Shown: positions 6,975 to 14,198 of the stretch, in pieces
How positions within the stretch are numbered: the first letter of the stretch is position 1
How the letters are laid out: every line of letters begins with the position of its first letter
Assembly: GCA_963578605.1 (NCBI GenBank)
Contig: CAUZEA010000131.1
Span: 1 to 14,198 of the forward strand
DNA from: JAKVCB01 sp963578605
GTDB lineage: Bacteria > Planctomycetota > Planctomycetia > Pirellulales > Lacipirellulaceae
Direction of reading: 5' to 3'
DNA length: 14,198 nt
The notes under the pieces: model-generated
The model's input: only the letters and a program-made list of their open reading frames with translations
Database searches by the model: none
Told to the model about the DNA's origin: nothing
Made by a program: the position numbers and the translations under genes

Positions 6975-8018
6975 TTAAATCGAGCGAGTCAGCCACCCTC
7001 GCCCCCGCAAAATCTCTTCCAGGACGGGCTCGATTTCTTGTGCCAGTGTCCGGTTTGCATAGCCAACCCAGGTGACATTCGTGGTGGTATCGAGCGGGTA
7101 AGCCAGCGGTTTACCATCGGCACCGTGGACCACAATGCCCGCTTCCTCGGCAATCAACGCCGTACAAATATCGTACGGATGGCAACAGTGGCCAAGTGCT
7201 TCTCCGCGGGCCTCAAGTGTTTGCCGGGTCAAGGGTCTGAGATCGGCTACCAAGCGGTCTTGTCCGAGCATCAGGCCGTACAGCTGCCCACCCGTGCAGC
7301 TATATTGATCTTCAAATACGTGCGCATCGCCCGTTTTGCGAGGTCCCAGCAGCCGGGTCGCGAGTTCGTCGTCAATTGCTGCGAGCACATCCCGCGCCCC
7401 GGGAAAAAACCTGCAAACCGTCGCATAACCATGAAGCAAGGTCGTGGCTTGCGACGGGTTGAGTTTGAGGGGATATGACTCGCCAGTGAGTCGATTCCAA
7501 CGCACGCCTTGCGCTCCCTGGCCACGAACCGCCCAGAGTTGATCGCACAGGTGCTGCTTCACCAGCGGAATCTCCGTTTGCACGGCGGCTTCAATATCGC
7601 CAAGGGTGGTAGCATCCCCATGATTCGGCGCGATACCGGTCAATATCCACGCGCTTCGCTTCTGAAACATCAATCCTCGGGTTCCATCGATGGGATCCAC
7701 GATGATTCGCCAATGAGCTTTGCTGGCGGGAGTGCCTTCGGGGCACACAACATGCCCACCGTCGATACCTTCGCCAATGACGATGACAGGGCCAAGGTCG
7801 GCGATCTCTGCCGCAACAAAGTCCAAGAGCTCTTGCCCGCCGATGTGATCGACCTGGTAAATCGTGTCGGTCTCTGCGCTGCTGCATTCGGTAACCCCGG
7901 CAAGATCTTCGATGGACCGGGTTTCACATGCAGCAACGACCTGCCCGCGAATCGCCTCGTGCATCTGGCGAACCACGTGTACGAGCTGTTCAACATCGAG
8001 TTGCGCCGCTGGGTTCAT
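6975..8018 (-). CDS. Inositol monophosphatase family protein
   Basis: A member of the lithium-sensitive, magnesium-dependent phosphatase (IMPase/FBPase-like) fold. It probably removes a phosphate from a sugar-, inositol- or nucleotide-phosphate, substrate unknown. Metal-site motifs are complete: IGEG with E83; VDPIDGTRG with D108 and D111; and HPYDICTALIAEEAG with D283, matching E70, D90, D93 and D220 of the human enzyme. The region between motifs two and three is long, as in a planctomycete subgroup that acts on an unknown substrate. The frame extends to a GTG at 8075 (366 residues). I chose the ATG at 8018 (347 residues) because the family domain starts shortly after it; neither start has a clear ribosome site. 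A promoter-like CTGACG-18-TAGATT lies upstream. The 16S terminator separates it from the rRNA gene. Confidence 0.88.
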   Translation of the reverse strand: MNPAAQLDVEQLVHVVRQMHEAIRGQVVAACETRSIEDLAGVTECSSAETDTIYQVDHIGGQELLDFVAAEIADLGPVIVIGEGIDGGHVVCPEGTPASKAHWRIIVDPIDGTRGLMFQKRSAWILTGIAPNHGDATTLGDIEAAVQTEIPLVKQHLCDQLWAVRGQGAQGVRWNRLTGESYPLKLNPSQATTLLHGYATVCRFFPGARDVLAAIDDELATRLLGPRKTGDAHVFEDQYSCTGGQLYGLMLGQDRLVADLRPLTRQTLEARGEALGHCCHPYDICTALIAEEAGIVVHGADGKPLAYPLDTTTNVTWVGYANRTLAQEIEPVLEEILRGRGWLTRSI

Positions 8019-8158
8019 CGAATTCGCTGCAGAATAGTACCGGTAATCTGTTGGATCCGTGCGCTCGTCGAACACGTCTGATTCTGATCATCCGCTAATC
8101 TACAAAGAAAGACCCGCCTTCGTCAGAGGCACTTGTGGTGCCAACGTTTTATTGCGTG

Positions 8159-8191
8159 CCCCGCAGTCTTGTTGCCTGCGGTGCTGCGGGG
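8159..8191. repeat. 8-bp inverted repeat beyond the 16S terminator
   Basis: CCCCGCAG (8159-8166) and CTGCGGGG (8184-8191) are perfect inverted repeats with a 17-base loop, right behind the rRNA terminator on the minus strand. It has no T-run, so it may be a backup stop or part of the leader of the phosphatase gene. Confidence 0.4.
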
Positions 8192-8198
8192 AGCGCAT

Positions 8199-8242
8199 AA
8201 AAAAACCCCGCATCCAAGGAGGCTAACCCTTGGTGCGGGGTT
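8199..8242 (-). terminator. Intrinsic terminator of the 16S rRNA unit
   Basis: AACCCCGCATCCAAGG (8204-8219) pairs with CCTTGGTGCGGGGTT (8228-8242) with a single bulged base and an 8-base loop. On the minus strand the stem is followed by seven T (8205-8199). This strong intrinsic terminator ends the 16S transcript about 180 bases past the mature 3' end and makes readthrough into the phosphatase gene unlikely. Confidence 0.9.
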
Positions 8243-8250
8243 CTCAATAT

Positions 8251-8321
8251 CAATTTGGTCAGCTGCCGAGCGCCGATCTCACGACCGACTTCGACAGACC
8301 TCTTTGTCAACACAAGGACTG
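8251..8321 (-). other. Pre-16S trailer arm complementary to the leader
   Basis: Three blocks of the trailer pair with the 16S leader in nested order. Block 8251-8262 pairs with 10068-10079 over 12 bp with one G-U. Block 8299-8305 pairs with 10058-10064 over 7 bp. Block 8306-8321 pairs with 10036-10050 over 15 bp, with one G-U and one bulged base. Such leader/trailer stems are the known RNase III processing substrate of bacterial pre-16S RNA. Confidence 0.75.
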
Positions 8322-8367
8322 CCCCCATACTTCCCGCGGTGTGTCACCACACGCGCGGATTAAGGAA

Positions 8368-9920
<1,553 letters not shown>

Positions 9921-9948
9921 ACTTTATGCATAATCCACATCCAACAAA

Positions 9949-9970
9949 CTGGTAGCCTAACGGCCACCAG
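9949..9970 (-). other. 16S leader hairpin next to the mature 5' end
   Basis: CTGGTAGCC (9949-9957) and GGCCACCAG (9962-9970) form a 9-bp stem with one mismatch and a 4-base loop, about 30 bases upstream of the mature 16S 5' end. A structure here could guide 5'-end processing. Confidence 0.5.
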
Positions 9971-10006
9971 TCGCCAGTGCGGATATGAGCCTTTGAGAGT
10001 TTGTTT

Positions 10007-10051
10007 GAAGACGCAATAAAGCGCCTTCGTCAGTACAGTCTTGTGCTGACG
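10007..10051 (-). other. Two adjoining 16S leader hairpins
   Basis: The first hairpin pairs 10007-10014 with 10021-10028 (8 bp with one G-U, 6-base loop). The second pairs CGTCAGTACA (10028-10037) with TGTGCTGACG (10042-10051), 10 bp with one G-U and a 4-base loop. One arm of the second also pairs with the trailer, so it can form early and must open when the long-range stem forms. Confidence 0.6.
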
Positions 10052-10079
10052 GAAAAAAAAGAGGTCACTAACCAAATTG
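10036..10079 (-). other. Pre-16S leader arm complementary to the trailer
   Basis: This leader stretch holds the 5' side of the processing stem: 10068-10079, 10058-10064 and 10036-10050 pair with 8251-8262, 8299-8305 and 8306-8321. The outermost block overlaps the 3' part of boxA. A run of T (10060-10053) leaves a small bulge on the leader side. Confidence 0.75.
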
Positions 10080-10088
10080 TCAAAGAGC
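10074..10088 (-). promoter_or_regulatory. boxA antitermination site of the 16S leader
   Basis: The minus strand reads GCTCTTTGACAATTT (10088-10074), very close to the boxA of E. coli rrn leaders (TGCTCTTTAACAATTT). boxA RNA binds NusB/NusE and protects rRNA transcription from Rho. It lies about 155 bases before the mature 16S start, a normal place for it. Confidence 0.8.
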
Positions 10089-10105
10089 TTATTCTTCGGT
10101 GCCTG

Positions 10106-10187
10106 AACTCGGGCCATAAAGACCTCAGCCCCAACACCAATTTTCGCGAGTTCGCAAATCTGCCAACTCGACAAAAACACCTCAGCC
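10106..10187 (-). repeat. Direct repeat in the 16S leader
   Basis: Two copies of a 23-25 base element lie at 10187-10165 and 10130-10106 on the minus strand. Both begin GGCTGAGGT and end GAGTT, with similar TTT-x-TG-x-C cores. Both GGCTGAGG cores are complementary to CCTCAGCC at 10220-10213, at the likely 5' end of the transcript. Confidence 0.65.
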
Positions 10188-10226
10188 AAACAGAGTCGCA
10201 GGACAAGTATCCGGCTGAGGTTCCAC

Positions 10227-10255
10227 ATTGTTACGTACACCCGTTGGGTAGTCAA
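10227..10255 (-). promoter_or_regulatory. Probable 16S rRNA promoter
   Basis: The minus strand has TTGACT (10255-10250, 5 of 6 to the -35 consensus), a 17-base spacer and AACAAT (10232-10227, 4 of 6 to the -10). Transcription would start near 10222-10220, about 300 bases before the mature 16S. It is the best sigma-70-type match in the gap between the upstream gene and boxA. A second promoter is possible but not seen clearly. Confidence 0.5.
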
Positions 10256-10366
10256 CAGGTCAGTGGGGGAAAAATCATCCTTTCTTCCCGTAAAACCCCC
10301 GCCACGAACCACAACTAGTTCCGCTCGGGGAGGGATTCCCCCCAAATTTACGCGACCGGTGCAACT

Positions 10367-11962
10367 TTACACCAAACCGGTATCATCTTCCGGGTCCGTA
10401 TCATCGACCGGCGGTAATTCAAAGCCCCGAACCCGCTCATACGCAATCAGGTTTTCACCCAACTCCTCAAGCAAATCCGCGTCGCCCGGGCCACCCGAAA
10501 GAGCTGCCAGACGGGCCGAAACACCGCCCATCACGAGCGAATCGGACCCTTCACCGAGCTGGACATTTAGGACCTTAAATGCCGAATCGGTCACCCGCAC
10601 CCGGTCATCGCCAGCAGCGGTCCGCACACTCGCGATCTGTGCCTGCACGCCTGTCAGCTTGACACGATCAGACCCTTCGCCACGACCACCGTGAATCGCG
10701 AGCAATCGACTCTCGGTACTGCCTACCGTGAACTCGTCATTCCCCTCACCCCCGCGGGCCACAATCCTACCCGCATGGATGTCGCCCATGACAAGACGGT
10801 TCGTTCCATCGCCCAGACTCACTTGCACGTGACTGGACGTCCGGTGATTGGGTGACTTTCCGGTTTTCGGAGCTCTGTTTGAACCGACATCGATGTTCGA
10901 GAGAAACACATCATCAACACCGTCACCCGTGTGAATTTGAAGCCCGCGTCCAATATTCACGTCGACGATATCAACGTGATCATCGACTGCAATGCCTCGA
11001 TCCTCACCGCCACCGGTAACGATTCGTAAACCGCCTTTGATCACGACTGAAGGTTCTTCAACAGGCTCGGCTTCAGGCCCATCACCACCACCGGGACCCT
11101 GATGTTCGCCAGGCCCACCGGGACCCTGGTGTTCGCCAGGCCCGCCGGGACCCTGGTGTTCACCAGGCTTGTCACCGGGCCCACCGGGACCCTCGCCGGT
11201 AAGGCTGGAACGAGGCGTTACCGAATTCACCTGAACTCGGCAAACCTGGATTTTGTCTGCCACCTGCTTTATTCCCTCGGTGTGGTAGGTCACGCGGACT
11301 TTGACTCCCTCAAGTTCATCGAGAGGTACGTCATTTCCGGCGGCATCCACGACCTCGGTATTGTCATCGTAGGTGAACGTTTCCCATTCACCCGTGCCGT
11401 TTTCGACACGGACCTCACCATCATTCTCCACCTGCGTGATTCGACCGACAAAGCTACTACTCTCTGATGTCGCATCGATCGTTGATATAAACTCCGCTGG
11501 ATTTGTGCCAAAACCGGGCGGAAACTGTGGTGGTCCAAAGACCAACTGGTTACCCACATTCACCGAATCATGACCCTCTCCCATATTGACCGACACATTA
11601 CCGGCAAAGCGAGCATTTTGGATAAGTACGGTGTCATCGCCATCTGCCATACGAATCCGGGCACCACGCCTCACACCGTTGACGACCACGACATTTTCGG
11701 CGTCAGTATCGTCATCCTCCTGCCCATGTTCAGAACCAGCAGGACAATCCTTTGACAAGGTGACGTTCGTATCTTGCCTGCCGTGCACGACGTACTGGCC
11801 TGGTTCCGCCCCAGACTGAATTGAAATCTCGTTGTCCATTTCATCGCCGGTAACGATGAGATTACCACCGACGACACTCACCAAAACATCACCGGCAAGC
11901 AATTGTTTAGCTTCCAGCGCCTCGATTCCTGGTCGTCGCCCAGTCGATTTAAAGAAACTCAT
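10367..11962 (-). CDS. LEPR-XLL-like surface protein with beta-roll-like repeats
   Basis: A 531-residue protein, probably exported or at the cell surface. The N-terminus has IEALEAKQLLAGD (13-25), a form of the LEPR-XLL motif found at the start of many large planctomycete surface proteins, and no ordinary hydrophobic signal. Next come a G/D-rich part (105-140), a DUF5666-like small barrel (about 170-241), a low-complexity linker with three GEHQGPGGP-type copies (256-294), and about 200 residues of glycine-aspartate turns such as GDGVDDVFL, GEGNDEFTV and GEGSDRVKL. These recall RTX calcium-binding beta-rolls but lack a regular nonapeptide. The tail is acidic. A GTG at 11968 is possible, but I chose the ATG at 11962 because AAGGAG (11976-11971) is 8 bases before it and only 2 before the GTG. 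It is divergent from the chorismate mutase gene and lies upstream of the 16S promoter. Confidence 0.85.
   Translation of the reverse strand: MSFFKSTGRRPGIEALEAKQLLAGDVLVSVVGGNLIVTGDEMDNEISIQSGAEPGQYVVHGRQDTNVTLSKDCPAGSEHGQEDDDTDAENVVVVNGVRRGARIRMADGDDTVLIQNARFAGNVSVNMGEGHDSVNVGNQLVFGPPQFPPGFGTNPAEFISTIDATSESSSFVGRITQVENDGEVRVENGTGEWETFTYDDNTEVVDAAGNDVPLDELEGVKVRVTYHTEGIKQVADKIQVCRVQVNSVTPRSSLTGEGPGGPGDKPGEHQGPGGPGEHQGPGGPGEHQGPGGGDGPEAEPVEEPSVVIKGGLRIVTGGGEDRGIAVDDHVDIVDVNIGRGLQIHTGDGVDDVFLSNIDVGSNRAPKTGKSPNHRTSSHVQVSLGDGTNRLVMGDIHAGRIVARGGEGNDEFTVGSTESRLLAIHGGRGEGSDRVKLTGVQAQIASVRTAAGDDRVRVTDSAFKVLNVQLGEGSDSLVMGGVSARLAALSGGPGDADLLEELGENLIAYERVRGFELPPVDDTDPEDDTGLV
11093..11173 (-). repeat. 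27-bp tandem repeat coding for GEHQGPGGP units
   Basis: Three successive 27-bp units start with GGGACCCTG on the plus strand at 11093, 11120 and 11147. The first two differ at two or three bases and the third diverges in its second half. They code for the proline-glycine linker of the surface protein. Whole-codon units allow copy number to change without a frameshift. Confidence 0.8.
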
Positions 11963-12249
11963 ACTCACCTCTCCTTCTGTTCGTACAACAAACCCCTGTC
12001 CCGTAAAGACTTAACGCCGCAACCCGAGCACTGGCCAGCGCGGGCATGTGGCGGTCTAGTGCATCCAACCCGCTACTGGCCCGAAGGTTCCGCATAAACG
12101 GTCGTCAAAGGCCAAAAAAAATTTTAACAAACCGGCGGTCCGAACGAGGCAGCCCACAAGCCTTGAGAATCCCCCAGATTCACACCAATCGTATAGGGCG
12201 GGGAGCCAAAACCGTGCAAGCGGTTCGGGAATCGGCTAAACTCGTCAAC

Positions 12250-12672
12250 ATGCCATGTCGAGGAGTGCGGGGAGCAACGACGGTAGAAAACAACGACCGT
12301 GAAGAAATTCTCGCGGCGACGCGACAACTGCTTGCGCTGATGATCCACCGCAATGGAATCGAGAAAAAAGACATTGCGAGCGCTATTTTCACCACAACAC
12401 CTGACCTCAACGCCGAATTCCCAGCGCTGGCCGCCCGGCAACTTGACTGGCTCGACGTACCGCTCTTGTGTGGTCATGAGATGATGGTTCAAGGCGGTCT
12501 GGCCAATTGCATTCGTGTCTTAATTCACTGGAACACGGAAAAGTCGCAGGCAGAGATTCGGCACGTGTACATTCGCGAGGCCGAAAAACTCCGGACCGAC
12601 CACTCCGAACTGCCCGAGGTCGATTGGAACGAGTTAGAGGACTGGATCAATGCCCAGATGAAAAACCCATAA
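12250..12672 (+). CDS. aroH: Chorismate mutase, AroH type
   Basis: A 140-residue, single-domain chorismate mutase of the AroH (Bacillus subtilis-type) class. It turns chorismate into prephenate for phenylalanine and tyrosine synthesis in the cytoplasm. It aligns by eye over its whole length with B. subtilis AroH: RGVRGATTVE at the start, TTPDLNAEFPALAAR in the middle, PLLCGHEMMVQGGL, CIRVL and IRHVYI. The active-site residues known from that enzyme are all there: R7, F57, R63, C74, E77, R89 and Y107 (Bacillus R7, F57, R63, C75, E78, R90, Y108). The tail is about 15 residues longer than usual. The frame is open from 12046, but homology begins at the ATG at 12250, so I start there; the ribosome site is weak. 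It stands alone, with no other aromatic amino acid gene in the window. Confidence 0.95.
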   Translation: MPCRGVRGATTVENNDREEILAATRQLLALMIHRNGIEKKDIASAIFTTTPDLNAEFPALAARQLDWLDVPLLCGHEMMVQGGLANCIRVLIHWNTEKSQAEIRHVYIREAEKLRTDHSELPEVDWNELEDWINAQMKNP

Positions 12673-12676
12673 GCAG

Positions 12677-12701
12677 ATTAAAAGCCGTCAAATTGATGGC
12701 T
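12677..12701 (-). terminator. Probable terminator of the M28 peptidase gene
   Basis: AGCCGTC (12683-12689) and GATGGCT (12695-12701) form a 7-bp stem with one G-U and a 5-base loop, in the 37-base gap between two convergent genes. On the minus strand the stem is followed by TTTTAAT, giving a short T-run that fits an intrinsic stop for the peptidase gene. Confidence 0.5.
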
Positions 12702-12709
12702 GGCCTTGA

Positions 12710-14198
12710 TCATGGTTGTGACGACGGCTGAGCGGAACCAAGCCGTACGGTCAACGGATGCACCCGCCCACTGGTTTCGACGAGAAACTTGATCTGCGGC
12801 AGTTCGTCATCGAGGCGCAAGCGGACCATTTCGCCAAACTGTTTACGATTGGCAAATAGCTGACCGTCGACTTCGTAGATACGATCATGCACTGCCATTC
12901 CCCCCACTGCTGCGGGAGAACCGTCAACCACTCGAGTCAAGAAGACACTGCCTGGCTCGGCCTCATCATCGCGCCACGAAATTCCAAGCCTCACAGGTGG
13001 GCCAACGGGCTCAACAACGACCTCGCGTGGTTGTGGATCGGCAGACCCTGCGGCCGGTGTTACACCGAAGGTTAACGCTGTTTTAGCCTTACGTAATGTC
13101 TTGTGGAACGACTGGAAATTAGTAATTTCCGCTCCGTTTAGCGTCTTGATCTGATCCCCCACGAAGAATCCTGCACGACTGGCAGGTGAACGGGGTACAA
13201 CATGGGTGACGACGACAACGAGTGGCTGCAGATCGCTCCTTGGTACAACGGGGCGCCAATGAATTCCAATCCGGGGCGGTAACAGCGGCGCGGGGGCCTC
13301 GCTGCGTCGCTGGGCACGCGATGATTCCCGGCGGGCAATCCTGCGAAATTCAGGGAGCTGCGGGCTATTGGTCGCCTTGACGACGATTTCATAGATGTAA
13401 CGACTAACCTGCTCGAGTCCCTCCTGGTTGATTCTGGCAACATCGTCGGTAGGTCGGTGGTAATGGTCGTGTAAACCTGTGTGGAAAGTGACCACGGGTA
13501 TCTGCCGCTCGAAAAAAGGCCAGTGGTCACTATTGGCTTTCAGATTCCAATTGAAATCGAGCTGAAGTGGTTCGTCGAGCTCACCGCTTAAAAAGCGTCT
13601 GAGACCATAACCACTTCGTGAACCATTAATTTCCAGGCGACCTCCACGGAGCCAGCCGATCATGTCAGCATTGAGCAACAATTGAACACGTTCCCGTGGA
13701 ACAGTCGGATGCGCCAACCAATGCCTGGAGCCTACCAGGCCGAGCTCTTCGCCATCCCAAAAGGCGAATAAAATTGAGCGTCGTGGCGAAATCTGGCCGA
13801 GTTGTAGCGCTTCCATGACTTCCAACAGAGCCGACACACCACTGGCGTTGTCGTCGGCACCATTGTGGATCTGGCCAGTGGGACCATTACTTGTTTTTGA
13901 GCTACCGTAGCCAACGTGGTCGTAGTGGGCGCCGAGGATCACAACTTCGTTGGCCAGTTCCGGGTCACTTCCAGGTAGCATCGCCAGAATATTGCGATAG
14001 CCTCGGTTGAAGGTTTGAAACCAGGTGCCATCCTCGCCGGCAGGGACCAATCCGTATTCTGAAAGCCTGCTGGCCAGGTAATTGGCAGCAGCCCGGCCTC
14101 CACGGCTACCGGCCAAACGTCCTTCATAGGCGTCGTCCGCCAACACCGAAAGATGCTCATGCAACTCATGGGCCGTGATGGAGAGCGTAGCGGCATGG
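12710..14198 (-). CDS. M28 family zinc metallopeptidase with two PDZ domains, 5' end beyond the window
   Basis: The frame is open to the right edge, so the start and any signal peptide are missing; 495 residues are visible. The M28 aminopeptidase-type domain (visible residues about 10-275) has its two-zinc site: GAHYDHVG (H91), NGADDNASG (D115/D116), DGEELGLVGS (catalytic E150 and ligand E151), LLNADMIGW (D178), and HYHRPTDD (H247). Then comes an arginine-rich linker and two PDZ domains. The first is near 310-385, with PRSPASRAGFFVGDQI; the second near 400-470, with DGSPAAVGGMAVHDRI. PDZ domains bind peptide ends and often steer substrates to secreted or periplasmic proteases, so I expect a periplasmic or secreted aminopeptidase; substrate unknown. 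An internal TTG at 14164 could start a shorter form, but the upstream frame reads as protein. It converges on aroH. Confidence 0.92.
   Translation of the reverse strand, partial: HAATLSITAHELHEHLSVLADDAYEGRLAGSRGGRAAANYLASRLSEYGLVPAGEDGTWFQTFNRGYRNILAMLPGSDPELANEVVILGAHYDHVGYGSSKTSNGPTGQIHNGADDNASGVSALLEVMEALQLGQISPRRSILFAFWDGEELGLVGSRHWLAHPTVPRERVQLLLNADMIGWLRGGRLEINGSRSGYGLRRFLSGELDEPLQLDFNWNLKANSDHWPFFERQIPVVTFHTGLHDHYHRPTDDVARINQEGLEQVSRYIYEIVVKATNSPQLPEFRRIARRESSRAQRRSEAPAPLLPPRIGIHWRPVVPRSDLQPLVVVVTHVVPRSPASRAGFFVGDQIKTLNGAEITNFQSFHKTLRKAKTALTFGVTPAAGSADPQPREVVVEPVGPPVRLGISWRDDEAEPGSVFLTRVVDGSPAAVGGMAVHDRIYEVDGQLFANRKQFGEMVRLRLDDELPQIKFLVETSGRVHPLTVRLGSAQPSSQP

Noticed and set aside
12046..12249. 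68-residue N-terminal extension of the chorismate mutase
   Set aside because: It has no likeness to AroH proteins, reads like intergenic DNA, and homology starts exactly at the ATG at 12250.

Overview
The window looks like chromosomal DNA from a planctomycete, probably of the Pirellulales/Pirellulaceae type. The 16S rRNA gene on the minus strand carries the exact target sites, as I remember them, of two planctomycete-directed rRNA probes: EUB338-II (18 bases at 9567-9584) and Pla46 (18 bases at 9858-9875). The protein genes agree: a PQQ-like beta-propeller protein with a WNQFRGP motif, a surface protein with an N-terminal LEPR-XLL-like motif, and a DUF6428 protein. The 16S gene stands alone, with no tRNA, 23S or 5S gene beside it, as in several planctomycetes.

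Layout from left to right. (1) A secreted beta-propeller protein (+, 3-1304) is followed by a short coding remnant that reads like the last residues of a parallel beta-helix protein. (2) Three minus-strand genes follow: a secreted SYLF-domain protein, a small DUF6428 protein with a cysteine-rich tail, and a 448-residue protein of unknown function. The last has its own promoter with overlapping dyads. (3) About 700 bases (4846-5557) hold no convincing gene but contain a cluster of GTGGCAGGAC repeats. (4) A possible 24-codon leader ORF precedes an iron-containing alcohol dehydrogenase (+), which converges on an inositol monophosphatase-family gene (-). (5) A complete, self-contained 16S transcription unit lies on the minus strand at about 8199-10255. 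It has a promoter, a structured leader, boxA, rrs, leader/trailer complementary arms and a strong intrinsic terminator. (6) A LEPR-XLL/beta-roll-like surface protein (-) is divergent from an AroH-type chorismate mutase (+). That gene converges on an M28 metallopeptidase with two PDZ domains, whose start lies beyond the right edge.

The protein genes do not form one pathway; they look like ordinary planctomycete housekeeping and envelope genes. The most informative structure is the stand-alone rrs unit. Its leader and trailer pair over the 1.5-kb gene in three nested blocks. One leader arm can also fold into a local hairpin, and a second leader element has two alternative partners. These pairings suggest ordered refolding during transcription. 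I see no CRISPR array, insertion sequence, phage gene or defence system.
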